Below, in pieces: positions 49,836 through 57,995 of a stretch of DNA of 64,000 bases. Position 1 is the stretch's first letter. Each line of letters starts with the position of its first letter. The DNA is from a virus. The notes beneath the pieces are model-generated. The model was not told the origin of the DNA. It ran no database searches and was given only the letters and a program-made list of their open reading frames with translations. The stretch covers positions 1-64,000 of IMG/VR virus record IMGVR_UViG_3300042261_000588. The stretch is one strand, 5' to 3'. A program made the translations under genes and the position numbers.

Positions 49836-51160
49836 ATGAGCGTGTTAGACAGGTTGACGAAAGCACAAGCGTCTCGTCCGCAGGGCGGGACCTTTCAAAA
49901 GGTCAAGGGTATCTTCCATAACTGGAAGGTAGGAGTAAATCGGATTCGTCTGGTTGGTGACTATACGGAGGTGAGAACACATTTCATCGCTCCGTCGCAA
50001 AAGTCGCAAAAGAGGAAGGATCGTGGTTTGTGCATGGCAACGGCATTCCAAGGTAACGATAAGATTCCACAAGTCATCAACTGCCCCGATTGGGATATCG
50101 CCCTAGAGCGTCCCAAGAAGGAAAAGAGTTGCCCTATCTGCAAGTTGAATGCGGTTGCTAAAGCGGTTCTCGCAGAAAAGCCGAGTGCCGAAGAGAAGGA
50201 GTTCTTCGAGAATCTGCGGGCTGCTTCTCGGGCGACGAATACACTCAAGTGGAATATCATTGATCGTGACGACCCGTTTGTCGAAGTGGATAACGACGGT
50301 AAGACTGAGAGGGTTCTGGGATTCAAGATTGCTTCTGTTGGAGCGGAAGCCTTCAAAGATATCACCGGAATCTACATGCAGCTCGGGTATGACATCAATG
50401 AACCTGACAAGGGAATCGACATCGAGGTCACTCGGGATGATAAGGGTGCTCGCACGACTTACTCTGCTCGTCCGGTTATTGAGGGCACATCTCTCAAGGT
50501 GACGCCGCTCACAAAGGAAGAGAGAGCATTGGCACTCCATGATCTCAAGGTTCGTTGTGGACGGCAGACTGAAATCGACAAGATCGTGAATGCTCTTCAC
50601 GACGATCTTCGTCAGATCATTTCCGTTGACGTGACGGAAGAAGAACCTGATGTTGATGCTGCGGTTGAGGAAGCTGTGGCTGAAGTTTCAACGCCTGATC
50701 CTGCACCTCGTCCGACGACTCAGGCTCCTAAGACTGCGGCTCCGACGGCTCGTCCTGCGGCTCCTGCGGCTCCTGCGGCTCCGACGGCTCGTCCTGCGGC
50801 TCCGACAGCGAGTAAGGTGCCTGCGTCAGTGTTGGATAGACTCCAGAAGAAGCCTACCGTGGCTAATGCCGTGGTCGAAACTCCTGAGGATGAAGCACTT
50901 CTGGAAGCCATTGAGGGGGACGGCGACGGACTTCTCGGTGGCGATTCGATAAAAAAAAATTAACCTCGGTTGAGGATGGTGCGGCTCCGGTTAAAACGGT
51001 GTCCGCACCAGTTTCTGATAAGGCTGCGGTTAAGACTCAAGTCGAATCTCCAATCAGTGTCAGTCCATCCGATTATGTCTGTTTCGGGACTATCGACAAG
51101 AGTCACCCGGAGTGTCAGAAGTGTCAGAACAACACACTGTGTGAAGAAGCGACGAAGTAA
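49836..51160 (+). CDS. gp32-like ssDNA-binding protein with probable -1 frameshift extension
   Basis: The zero-frame product (49836-50963, 375 aa) resembles T4 gp32 core: GVNRIRLVGDY, HFIAP, then zinc ligands RGLCMA, INCPDW and SCPICK, followed by an Ala/Pro-rich linker and an acidic tail. It binds ssDNA at forks. At 50951-50959 nine A occur just before the stop. A -1 slip on AAAAAAA gives 67 more residues to TAA 51158-51160, ending in a zinc-knuckle-like CFGTIDKSHPECQKCQNNTLC. The extension has no stop and no RBS of its own, and its codon use matches the gene. Two isoforms, one with a zinc tail, are predicted. A sequencing error in the A run is the alternative. Confidence 0.8.
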
Positions 51161-51165
51161 AATTG

Positions 51166-51197
51166 CGGGAGGCGGTTGGGCAACCGACCGTCTCCCG
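51166..51197 (+). other. Hairpin between SSB and RecA genes
   Basis: CGGGAG (51166-51171) pairs with CTCCCG (51192-51197), and inside it CGGTTG (51173-51178) pairs with CAACCG (51181-51186). It sits between the frameshifted SSB stop and the RecA RBS; TTCTT follows. Could be an attenuator or mRNA processing site. Confidence 0.45.
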
Positions 51198-51213
51198 TTC
51201 TTGGGAGGATTTT

Positions 51214-52353
51214 ATGGCTAAAAGAGAAGTGAAAGAATTTGTAGATGAGCGGTCTGAAAGGATTGGCAAAATCTGCAAGATAATCAATGCTGGTACGTTC
51301 GGCGGAGAGAACAAAGATGCCGTAACATGGCTTGGTTCTCGCGAAGCAGTGTCAATTGAACGTTTCCCATCTGGTGATCCCAGTTTGGATGAGGCTCTTG
51401 GTGGTGGTTGGCCTAAAGGCCGATTCATAGAAATATACGGCTCCGAGTCCGGTGGTAAAACGACATTGGCTCTACACGCTATAGTCGAGCATCAGAAGAA
51501 GTATCCCGATGAGGATTGTGCTCTGATCGATACTGAGTATACATTTGACGAGCTATATGCTTCGGCAGTTGGCGTCAATACGAAGTATCTGATTGTGCAT
51601 CAACCCGATTCTGGCGAACAGGCATTGAACATCCTCAAGTTGTTGATGCAGAATGGAGTGAAGTGTATTGTCGTTGACTCTGTGGCTGCTCTGACAACGA
51701 AGGCGGAACTTGAAGGTGACATTGGCGATATGCATGTTGGTCAGCAAGCTCGTTTGATGAGTGGTGCCCTGCGTCAGTTGGGTGCTGTGGCTGGAAATAC
51801 GAATTCCACGGTGTTCTGGACAAACCAGATGCGAGACAAGATCGGCGTGACGTGGGGTGAGAAGACCACAACGCCTGCTGGTCGAGCTCTTCGCTTCTAT
51901 GCCTCGATTCGTGCCCATATCTGTGCCATTGGAAAGATCAAGGAGAAGATTAACGGCGAGGATGTGGTCGTTTCATCGAGAAATAAAGTGGATGTGAAGA
52001 AAAACAAGACAGCGCCGCCTTTCAGGGTCGCTGAGTTCTGTATCTCGTTCGGACATGGTATCGATAAGGTCGCCGGGATACTGGATATGGCAATGGCTAT
52101 GAAGGTCGTTACCAAGAAGGGTTCGTGGTTCAGTTGTGGAACAGAACAGCTTGCTCAGGGTCGTATTCAAGTGCTAGACTTGATGCGCAAGAATGATGTT
52201 CTCACTCAGGGAATCCTCGAAAAGATTGAAGCGGCTAAGGCGGCTGGCGTCGTTCCAGAAGAAGAGCCTGATGTCGAGAAGGCAGTGAATAAGGGAGAAG
52301 ACCCTGACGCTATCGACGGAGCTGAGGAAGGGGCGGAAGTTCAAGATGTCTAG
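51214..52353 (+). CDS. recA: RecA-family recombinase, 379 aa
   Basis: Forms filaments on ssDNA for strand exchange. Walker A GSESGGKT at 76-83, Walker B-type CIVVDSVAAL (about 152-161), the TNQMRDKIGVTWGEKTTTPAGRALRFYASIR region matching the RecA L2 and core motifs, and an acidic C-terminus. Start 51214 follows GGGAGG. Length is typical. It follows SSB and precedes the 5' nuclease, a normal replication-recombination cluster. Confidence 0.9.
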   Translation: MAKREVKEFVDERSERIGKICKIINAGTFGGENKDAVTWLGSREAVSIERFPSGDPSLDEALGGGWPKGRFIEIYGSESGGKTTLALHAIVEHQKKYPDEDCALIDTEYTFDELYASAVGVNTKYLIVHQPDSGEQALNILKLLMQNGVKCIVVDSVAALTTKAELEGDIGDMHVGQQARLMSGALRQLGAVAGNTNSTVFWTNQMRDKIGVTWGEKTTTPAGRALRFYASIRAHICAIGKIKEKINGEDVVVSSRNKVDVKKNKTAPPFRVAEFCISFGHGIDKVAGILDMAMAMKVVTKKGSWFSCGTEQLAQGRIQVLDLMRKNDVLTQGILEKIEAAKAAGVVPEEEPDVEKAVNKGEDPDAIDGAEEGAEVQDV

Positions 52354-52404
52354 CTCTAGGATTCAATTGTTTAGCGTATAAAACATTGGAATGTAAGGAG
52401 AGAG

Positions 52405-53322
52405 ATGAGCAATCCCAAGCTGCTACTGATTGATGGCAATAACATGAGTCATCGTGTCTTCTGGACGCATCAGGAGCTTCAATATAAGGGTAGGTATACG
52501 GGAGTCTTGTTCGGGTTCTTCAAGCAATTGATTTACCTTCGCAAGAAGTTCCCGGATCACTACATGATTATTGCTTGGGATCGTGGATATGCTCGTCGTA
52601 AAGCCGAGTCACAAGCCGGTGTTGCGGCGGGCATTATCCCTTCTGCTTACAAGGAACAACGGGAGACGGCTAGAGCAGAGGCTGATCCTAAGAAGTTAGA
52701 AGAACTAGAGTCTTTGAAGACTCAGATGGATCAACTTCGACATGAAGTACTTCCGTTGGTTCGATGCACTCAAGCGATTATAGATGGCACCGAGGCTGAT
52801 GACATTATCTATTCGTATTGTCAATATGCTCATAAGTGGGGTGGGCAAGCTATTGTTGTTTCTTCGGACAAGGACTTCTATCAGGTGCTGGGGATAGGAC
52901 CAGAAATCTCTATTTATGACGCCATGAAGGATGAGTCATGGACAGCGGAAAGAGTTCGGATGGAGTTTGCATTTGACCCTGGGCTATGGGTTGATTTTGG
53001 GGCATTGCAGGGCGACAAGGGAGACAATATTTGGGGAGTCGACGGATGGGGTCCAAAAACTGCCGGAGACTATGTTCGTCAATATGGGAACATTGAGTCT
53101 ATATTAGCCGGAGTTCGTGAGAAGCCCAAAAAGTCAAAGAAGGAGCAGCAACTTCTGGATAGTATTCCAAGGATCAATCTAGCATTTTCTCTAAAAAAGA
53201 TGGATGGGGTTCCTCACGTTCCTATGCCTCGTTGTGGCAATAAAGACTCGAAGACACTTCTTGATAAATTCTTGGAACTTGGATTTATAAGTTTGGTAAA
53301 GGAAGTCAAGCTGCTGACATGA
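52405..53322 (+). CDS. 5'-3' exonuclease / flap endonuclease (FEN/PIN-like), 305 aa
   Basis: Removes RNA primers and processes flaps. N-terminal LLLIDGNNM, IIAWDRGYARRKAE, acidic cluster DGTEADDIIYS and SSDKDFYQVLG, and H3TH region ALQGDKGDNIWGVDGWGPKTA are FEN/Pol I 5'-nuclease motifs. It follows RecA by about 50 nt with AAGGAGAG upstream. Confidence 0.88.
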   Translation: MSNPKLLLIDGNNMSHRVFWTHQELQYKGRYTGVLFGFFKQLIYLRKKFPDHYMIIAWDRGYARRKAESQAGVAAGIIPSAYKEQRETARAEADPKKLEELESLKTQMDQLRHEVLPLVRCTQAIIDGTEADDIIYSYCQYAHKWGGQAIVVSSDKDFYQVLGIGPEISIYDAMKDESWTAERVRMEFAFDPGLWVDFGALQGDKGDNIWGVDGWGPKTAGDYVRQYGNIESILAGVREKPKKSKKEQQLLDSIPRINLAFSLKKMDGVPHVPMPRCGNKDSKTLLDKFLELGFISLVKEVKLLT

Positions 53323-53930
53323 GTACGGGGAAATACATAGCCCTTCGTACAAAGGCAATGGTCTTGAAGGACGTTGGTGGATATGAAATTGCCAAGGCAG
53401 AGTTAAACCCGGTATTTTTTGAGGAGTTTGTAGGTAATGTTCTTGAAAATGACTATCTTCCTACTGTAATATGGGAACCGTTTGCAGGACATACTGGTAA
53501 AAGTCGAACACAGGATTTTGCACAGGGGATATCTTTAAAGTTGGTATCTTTCGATATTGAACCTTCAGACGATAGAGTTGTGATGGCGGACTCTACTGTG
53601 ACAGGACCTGGGGAAATGGTTGGAGGGGTGTTCTTTCATCCTCCGTATTTTGGGACTATGCCATTATCTCATGATGGTCGGGACATATCTCTGATCGGTA
53701 AATGGGATGAGTATGTTGTAGCATTGTCGAAGACGGTTAGGATAGCGAGTTTGGTGACGGCGGAAGGCGGGCTTGTGTGTGCGGTTGGGCGCGATTATCG
53801 GCATGGAGGCAAGCGCATACGACTCGACTATGAATATTTGAAGATGTTCGAGAAAGAGTATTTCGAGGTAGAATCAGTTATGGAGAGTGAGCCGGATGTG
53901 GCTATTGTGTTTAGGAAAGTAGGTTGTTAA
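53319..53930 (+). CDS. DNA methyltransferase-like protein, 203 aa
   Basis: AdoMet-type motif I is seen as VIWEPFAGHTG (about 49-59), and catalytic motif IV as FHPPYFGT (about 105-112), typical of N4/N6 base methyltransferases (PPY). Overlaps the nuclease gene as ATGA. It probably modifies phage DNA against restriction; target unknown. Confidence 0.72.
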   Translation: MSTGKYIALRTKAMVLKDVGGYEIAKAELNPVFFEEFVGNVLENDYLPTVIWEPFAGHTGKSRTQDFAQGISLKLVSFDIEPSDDRVVMADSTVTGPGEMVGGVFFHPPYFGTMPLSHDGRDISLIGKWDEYVVALSKTVRIASLVTAEGGLVCAVGRDYRHGGKRIRLDYEYLKMFEKEYFEVESVMESEPDVAIVFRKVGC

Positions 53931-54502
53931 TGAGTATGCGATTGGGAATTTGTGGCAGTGCAGGAACAATGAAAAGCACCTTGGCAGAAGGAGTGGCTAC
54001 CGCCTTGGGTATTCCAAACCTAAAGTCTCGGGAGATTACCGAGGACATTCTTCGTAGGGATGGATATAATTATGGTTCAGGGATTCAGATTGAGAGGTTC
54101 TTGGCTAACACCGGGCGACAGAATGAGATTCTGAGGCGAACAATAGAACAGCAATCCGTTCCAGATTTCGTGACGGATCGGACGGTGATTGATCTGACTG
54201 CCTATGCTGTGTGTGAGATGCATCATTCGGATGCTTCGGCACTAAGAAGGATCGTTGATACATGTCGGAAGAATGTTTCGGTATACACCCATCTTTTCTT
54301 CTGTCCGTGGGTGGATGCTTCGGTTTCTGCCACAGGGAAAAGAACACTGAATCCTTGGTATCAATACCTTATCCATCTGACTGAGCGTGGGATTTTGGAT
54401 GAATGGGGATGTAAGTATCATATTCTCGTTGCCGAAGGTCGGGAGAAGAGGCTAGAGGAGATCATATCATTCTTTAAGACTGATGTGCCTAAAGAACCAT
54501 AA
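53930..54502 (+). CDS. P-loop kinase-like ATPase (AAA_28/NadR-like), 190 aa
   Basis: Starts with MSMRLGICGSAGTMKSTLAEGVATALG; the P-loop is GSAGTMKST at 9-17 (Lys15). A later FVTDRTVIDLTAY and basic patch resemble kinase NRK/NadR-like ATPases (PF13521-type). Could be a nucleotide or nicotinamide-riboside-type kinase. Substrate unknown. Starts immediately at the previous stop (TAATG). Confidence 0.65.
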   Translation: MSMRLGICGSAGTMKSTLAEGVATALGIPNLKSREITEDILRRDGYNYGSGIQIERFLANTGRQNEILRRTIEQQSVPDFVTDRTVIDLTAYAVCEMHHSDASALRRIVDTCRKNVSVYTHLFFCPWVDASVSATGKRTLNPWYQYLIHLTERGILDEWGCKYHILVAEGREKRLEEIISFFKTDVPKEP

Positions 54503-54540
54503 TTCTTTAATAAGTGATCCTATTGTAGGAGGAGAAACTT

Positions 54541-54804
54541 ATGAGCTATAGGAAGAATGTGACTGACAAGCAACAGGGTGATGTCGAGGCAGCTACCGCC
54601 GATTCGGCAAATCGTTTTGCTTGGTTTGATGGAAAGGCGATTCAGACTGGGGCGACAAAATCCATTCCAGCACTAGACCTTCAGGGACAAGGAAATACGG
54701 GCGGGATTTCGACAAGCTCGAAGAGAGCAATTCCCGGAAGTGGTGCTGTAATCGGTTCTCATAATGATAATCCATCTCGGTTTGATAGCCCCGGGAAAGT
54801 GTAA
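54541..54804 (+). CDS. Small protein, paralog of the gene at 3866
   Basis: Starts MSYRKNVTDKQQ and ends NDNPSRFDSPGKV, matching the 3866 gene at both ends, with an unrelated Gly/Ser/Thr-rich centre. AGGAGGAGA precedes the start. Function unknown. The two genes lie 50 kb apart. Confidence 0.7.
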   Translation: MSYRKNVTDKQQGDVEAATADSANRFAWFDGKAIQTGATKSIPALDLQGQGNTGGISTSSKRAIPGSGAVIGSHNDNPSRFDSPGKV

Positions 54805-54811
54805 AAATTTT

Positions 54812-54840
54812 TTCACAATTTGTCATGCCGTGAGTATAAT
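54812..54840 (+). promoter_or_regulatory. Sigma-70-like promoter before the Mre11-like gene
   Basis: TTCACA at 54812-54817 and TATAAT at 54835-54840 are 17 nt apart, within GTGAGTATAATAAGG. The ATG of the next gene is only 5 nt beyond TATAAT, so the transcript would be leaderless or nearly so. Confidence 0.5.
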
Positions 54841-54845
54841 AAGGC

Positions 54846-55769
54846 ATGACAAAGTTTTTATTTTTTACCGATTTGCATACGGCTGGTGAAAACCCACGCC
54901 ATCGAATAGATAACTTCCCGAAAACCATCGTAGAAAAGTTACGGGAAGTATATTCCATCGCCAAGAAGGAAAACTGCGATTTCGTAGCCTTCGGGGGTGA
55001 TTGGAACAACTACTATCGCCTCTTCAATTACGATGTTCTATCGGATCAGATGGACATCGTCTGTGGTGCAGGTTTGCAGACATATTTAGTCGTAGGAGAA
55101 CATGACATCTATGGACACAATATGGACACATACAAGTCGTCCACATTGGCATTTTTTATTCGTAGATGCGGAAGGATGACGGTGTTATGGGAGCCGACAG
55201 AGGTTGCTGGTGTGGTGCTGCATGGAAAGCATGAGCCAGATAAGATGCCTGAAATGTTGGCTAGACCTAAAGACATTTCAAAGACAAACATCATGGTTTG
55301 TCACGAGCTGATAACATGCAATGATGCTCCATTTGAAATGATAAAGACGGATACTCTTAGGAATACTGGATTCGATCTGATAGTGTCAGGGGACTTGCAT
55401 GATGGGTATCCGACTCATCAGGTTGACGGGACGTGGTTTTGCAATCCTGGAAGCCTGGTTCGTCGTGCCACATCAGATGCTTGGAGACATCCGCAAGTTG
55501 CCATCGTGACAATCGAGAAGGGTAAAGACCCCAATATCGAGCTTCGGAGATTGTCGTGTGCGAAGGATGGTTCCGAAGTATTTGGAGAGAGTATCGCCGA
55601 AGTAGCCAAGTCTGGAGATATTGACGCTTCCGTGTTTGCCAAAGAACTTCTTCAGTTTGAGGCAGAGTCAACGGACGTATATGAACTTGTGCAAAAGGTT
55701 GGACGCAAGGCAGGACTTCGAGAGGAAGTCTTGAAGTATCTAGCATCAAAACAGATTCCTTTCGACTAA
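54846..55769 (+). CDS. Mre11/SbcD-like metallophosphoesterase, 307 aa
   Basis: Metal-ligand motifs are FTDLH (8-12), GGDWNN, GEHD, a later CHE and SGDLHDG, the calcineurin-type nuclease arrangement of Mre11/SbcD/gp47. These proteins work with an SbcC/gp46 ATPase in end processing; no partner is present in the window. Start 54846 has essentially no RBS and lies right after the promoter, suggesting leaderless translation. Confidence 0.85.
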   Translation: MTKFLFFTDLHTAGENPRHRIDNFPKTIVEKLREVYSIAKKENCDFVAFGGDWNNYYRLFNYDVLSDQMDIVCGAGLQTYLVVGEHDIYGHNMDTYKSSTLAFFIRRCGRMTVLWEPTEVAGVVLHGKHEPDKMPEMLARPKDISKTNIMVCHELITCNDAPFEMIKTDTLRNTGFDLIVSGDLHDGYPTHQVDGTWFCNPGSLVRRATSDAWRHPQVAIVTIEKGKDPNIELRRLSCAKDGSEVFGESIAEVAKSGDIDASVFAKELLQFEAESTDVYELVQKVGRKAGLREEVLKYLASKQIPFD

Positions 55770-55784
55770 TGGAGGCCGGGGACT

Positions 55785-56936
55785 ATGAATGACAAAAGAG
55801 AGAGAAGTGTTATTAGCCCAAGGTCGACGCATGAAGATGAATTCCGTGGTTTTGGCGATGACCTGCTTCATAAAGAAGAGTCGGAACAGGATGATGCAAT
55901 CAAAGTCACCGAGAAGGGTCAACGAGTTAAAAAGACATTGAGACAGAAAGCTCTCAGGGTCATGCTTAAGCGTGCAGGGATTAAGAATATTCCGACTATT
56001 GAGCAGATTTTTGAAGGTAAGACTGGACCTAAAATCTCAATCACTGAGATCGGATTCATTTCCCATGATAAACAGTCCGATCCTCTTCTTGCCGAACTGA
56101 GTCAGGAGTTCAATGAAAGGAATAGGCTAAATCGGGACGAGATTCTCAAGAGTCGGATATTGGCTGTTGGATCGGAGATATTCAAGGCTGGAAGGATGTT
56201 GACTCCTATTCATGTTTTCCATGATGCCAGCACTGGTGGTATCGAATGTATCAGTGGGCGTCATCGTTTGGCATTTATTGCCATAGTTTATGGTTCTGGC
56301 GTCAAGGTTCCGGTATATATTGAGAATTTGACTCTGATGGCTGCTAGGGAGGCCGTGGCGGTAGCCAATGACTCTAGACCGATCAAAGCCTTGGAGAGGG
56401 CGTCCTATGCCATCCTTAGGGCTGCTGGCGGGGATACTGAGTCTAATAGAGATAGGATATACGAAAAGATGTCCTCTCATAAACCCGACATAGGCAAGTA
56501 TTGTGTTCATGCCGTCATTGACAAGGGACATCCGGCAAAACTGACTTTCAAGCTATCTGAGCTGTCTTCTCGTCGAGACGGAGGGATAACGACAGTCAGT
56601 AACATCGAGGAATTCTGGTGCGAGGCTCTACTGAGAAAGAAGGGTATGACACGCAAAGAGTTCGAGGTTGGACTATTGCAATCGGTGAAGTTTCTAAATG
56701 CCTTCGTGGAGGCAATTCAGAAATTGCCAGGATTCGATTCAGATCAGCATTTGACTGCGAACATGATGTCCGCCATTGGGCGTTACTATAATGATCGTGC
56801 CGGTATGATGGCAGATGTCGAGCCATTAGCTTCCAGAGTTGTGAAAATTGGACAGACGACAAGAAAATCTTTCCCAGAGTTATATGAGGCAGTAGTTGGG
56901 AAAGAAAATATTTTCCAGAGTGATACGAGACGGTAG
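55785..56936 (+). CDS. ParB-like domain protein, 383 aa
   Basis: Residues about 80-165 form a ParB/Srx-like fold with the signature SGRHRLAFIAIVYG (family GxRR). Some phage members are nucleases or adaptors rather than partition proteins. The C-terminal 220 residues are helical and unassigned. It lies between the Mre11-like and DNA polymerase genes, so a DNA-processing role is likely. Confidence 0.65.
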   Translation: MNDKRERSVISPRSTHEDEFRGFGDDLLHKEESEQDDAIKVTEKGQRVKKTLRQKALRVMLKRAGIKNIPTIEQIFEGKTGPKISITEIGFISHDKQSDPLLAELSQEFNERNRLNRDEILKSRILAVGSEIFKAGRMLTPIHVFHDASTGGIECISGRHRLAFIAIVYGSGVKVPVYIENLTLMAAREAVAVANDSRPIKALERASYAILRAAGGDTESNRDRIYEKMSSHKPDIGKYCVHAVIDKGHPAKLTFKLSELSSRRDGGITTVSNIEEFWCEALLRKKGMTRKEFEVGLLQSVKFLNAFVEAIQKLPGFDSDQHLTANMMSAIGRYYNDRAGMMADVEPLASRVVKIGQTTRKSFPELYEAVVGKENIFQSDTRR

Positions 56937-56948
56937 GATGGATCACTC

Positions 56949-57953
56949 ATGAAGAGATTTGGATACGATAAGGATACGGGATCGCTATTCTCTTGGGATC
57001 AAGATTTTCTGTTCGAGGGGAGTGGGAAGGTCGTACCAGAGGGAGCCTTTGTATCTGAAGATCGAATAAGGGATGAGATGACTGGATGCGCATTCATGTC
57101 CGGATGGACTGGCAAATGTATTGTCATCTCTTCGGATGGAGAGACTGATCATGCCAGTCTACTTGGATTTGTTTTTAAGGAAGGGTATCTTTTCAAAGGA
57201 TTGGATGTAGATCAGGAAGAATTGAAGAAGATGTCCGTTGGAATTCCTATTTGTGTTTGTGGCAGTGTAGTTCTTTCTGCCGAAAAGATAGCTAGTTTGT
57301 GTGCCTTGTATCCCAATTCGAGGATGTATGTTTGTCCTTTGGTGTATGGGTTGTCAGCATTAGGCGTCTTGGTTCGTAACGCCGATAAGACATTTTCGCC
57401 ACGGAGGATGCAAATTACTTGCGAAAACAAGGAGCCAATTGATGCCGAATTCAAGGAGTTCGACACAAAGTTGGATGGTGATGGTTTGGGCAGGATGGCT
57501 GACTTGGTGACTCATGGATTGTTGGTCGTGAATGAGATGAAGACTGTGCAGGGAGTTTCACCTTTCTTTGGGAAGACGTTGCACAGGGATTGGATGCCAG
57601 GAAGTCAGGTCATCGTTCGTCGGGCGGAGATAGACTCTCTCTTTCCGCAGGTTCCGATTTCTGCAAAAGACTATGCGGCAACATCTGTTTTTGTGAAAAT
57701 GAAGACAACGGATCAATTTAGGGATGCGGCAGGGTATAATGAACCGTTCGTGGATGTAGTGGTTTCGACAGACTATCTTCCTGAATTAAGTACATTCATG
57801 CGGTTTTACAAGACATTCTCAGGGAGAGGGTTTGTTTTCGTTTCAGAGCAGAATCTGGTTCGACACAAAGAGATCGTTCCGGTGTTTAGAGCCAACAAGG
57901 CTTACCGGGTTCTAAGGGGAAAGTATGAAAACTGTAAGGCTTTCGGGAAATGA
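56949..57953 (+). CDS. Hypothetical protein, 334 aa
   Basis: Alpha/beta protein with Cys-rich segments (MSVGIPICVCGSVVL; KIASLCALYPNSRMYVCPLV). No catalytic motif is recognised. It lies directly upstream of the polymerase gene and may encode a replisome accessory factor, by position only. Confidence 0.6.
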   Translation: MKRFGYDKDTGSLFSWDQDFLFEGSGKVVPEGAFVSEDRIRDEMTGCAFMSGWTGKCIVISSDGETDHASLLGFVFKEGYLFKGLDVDQEELKKMSVGIPICVCGSVVLSAEKIASLCALYPNSRMYVCPLVYGLSALGVLVRNADKTFSPRRMQITCENKEPIDAEFKEFDTKLDGDGLGRMADLVTHGLLVVNEMKTVQGVSPFFGKTLHRDWMPGSQVIVRRAEIDSLFPQVPISAKDYAATSVFVKMKTTDQFRDAAGYNEPFVDVVVSTDYLPELSTFMRFYKTFSGRGFVFVSEQNLVRHKEIVPVFRANKAYRVLRGKYENCKAFGK

Positions 57954-57995
57954 GGAGATTGTTATGCACAATAAGGCGATATGGAAAGAGGAGCA

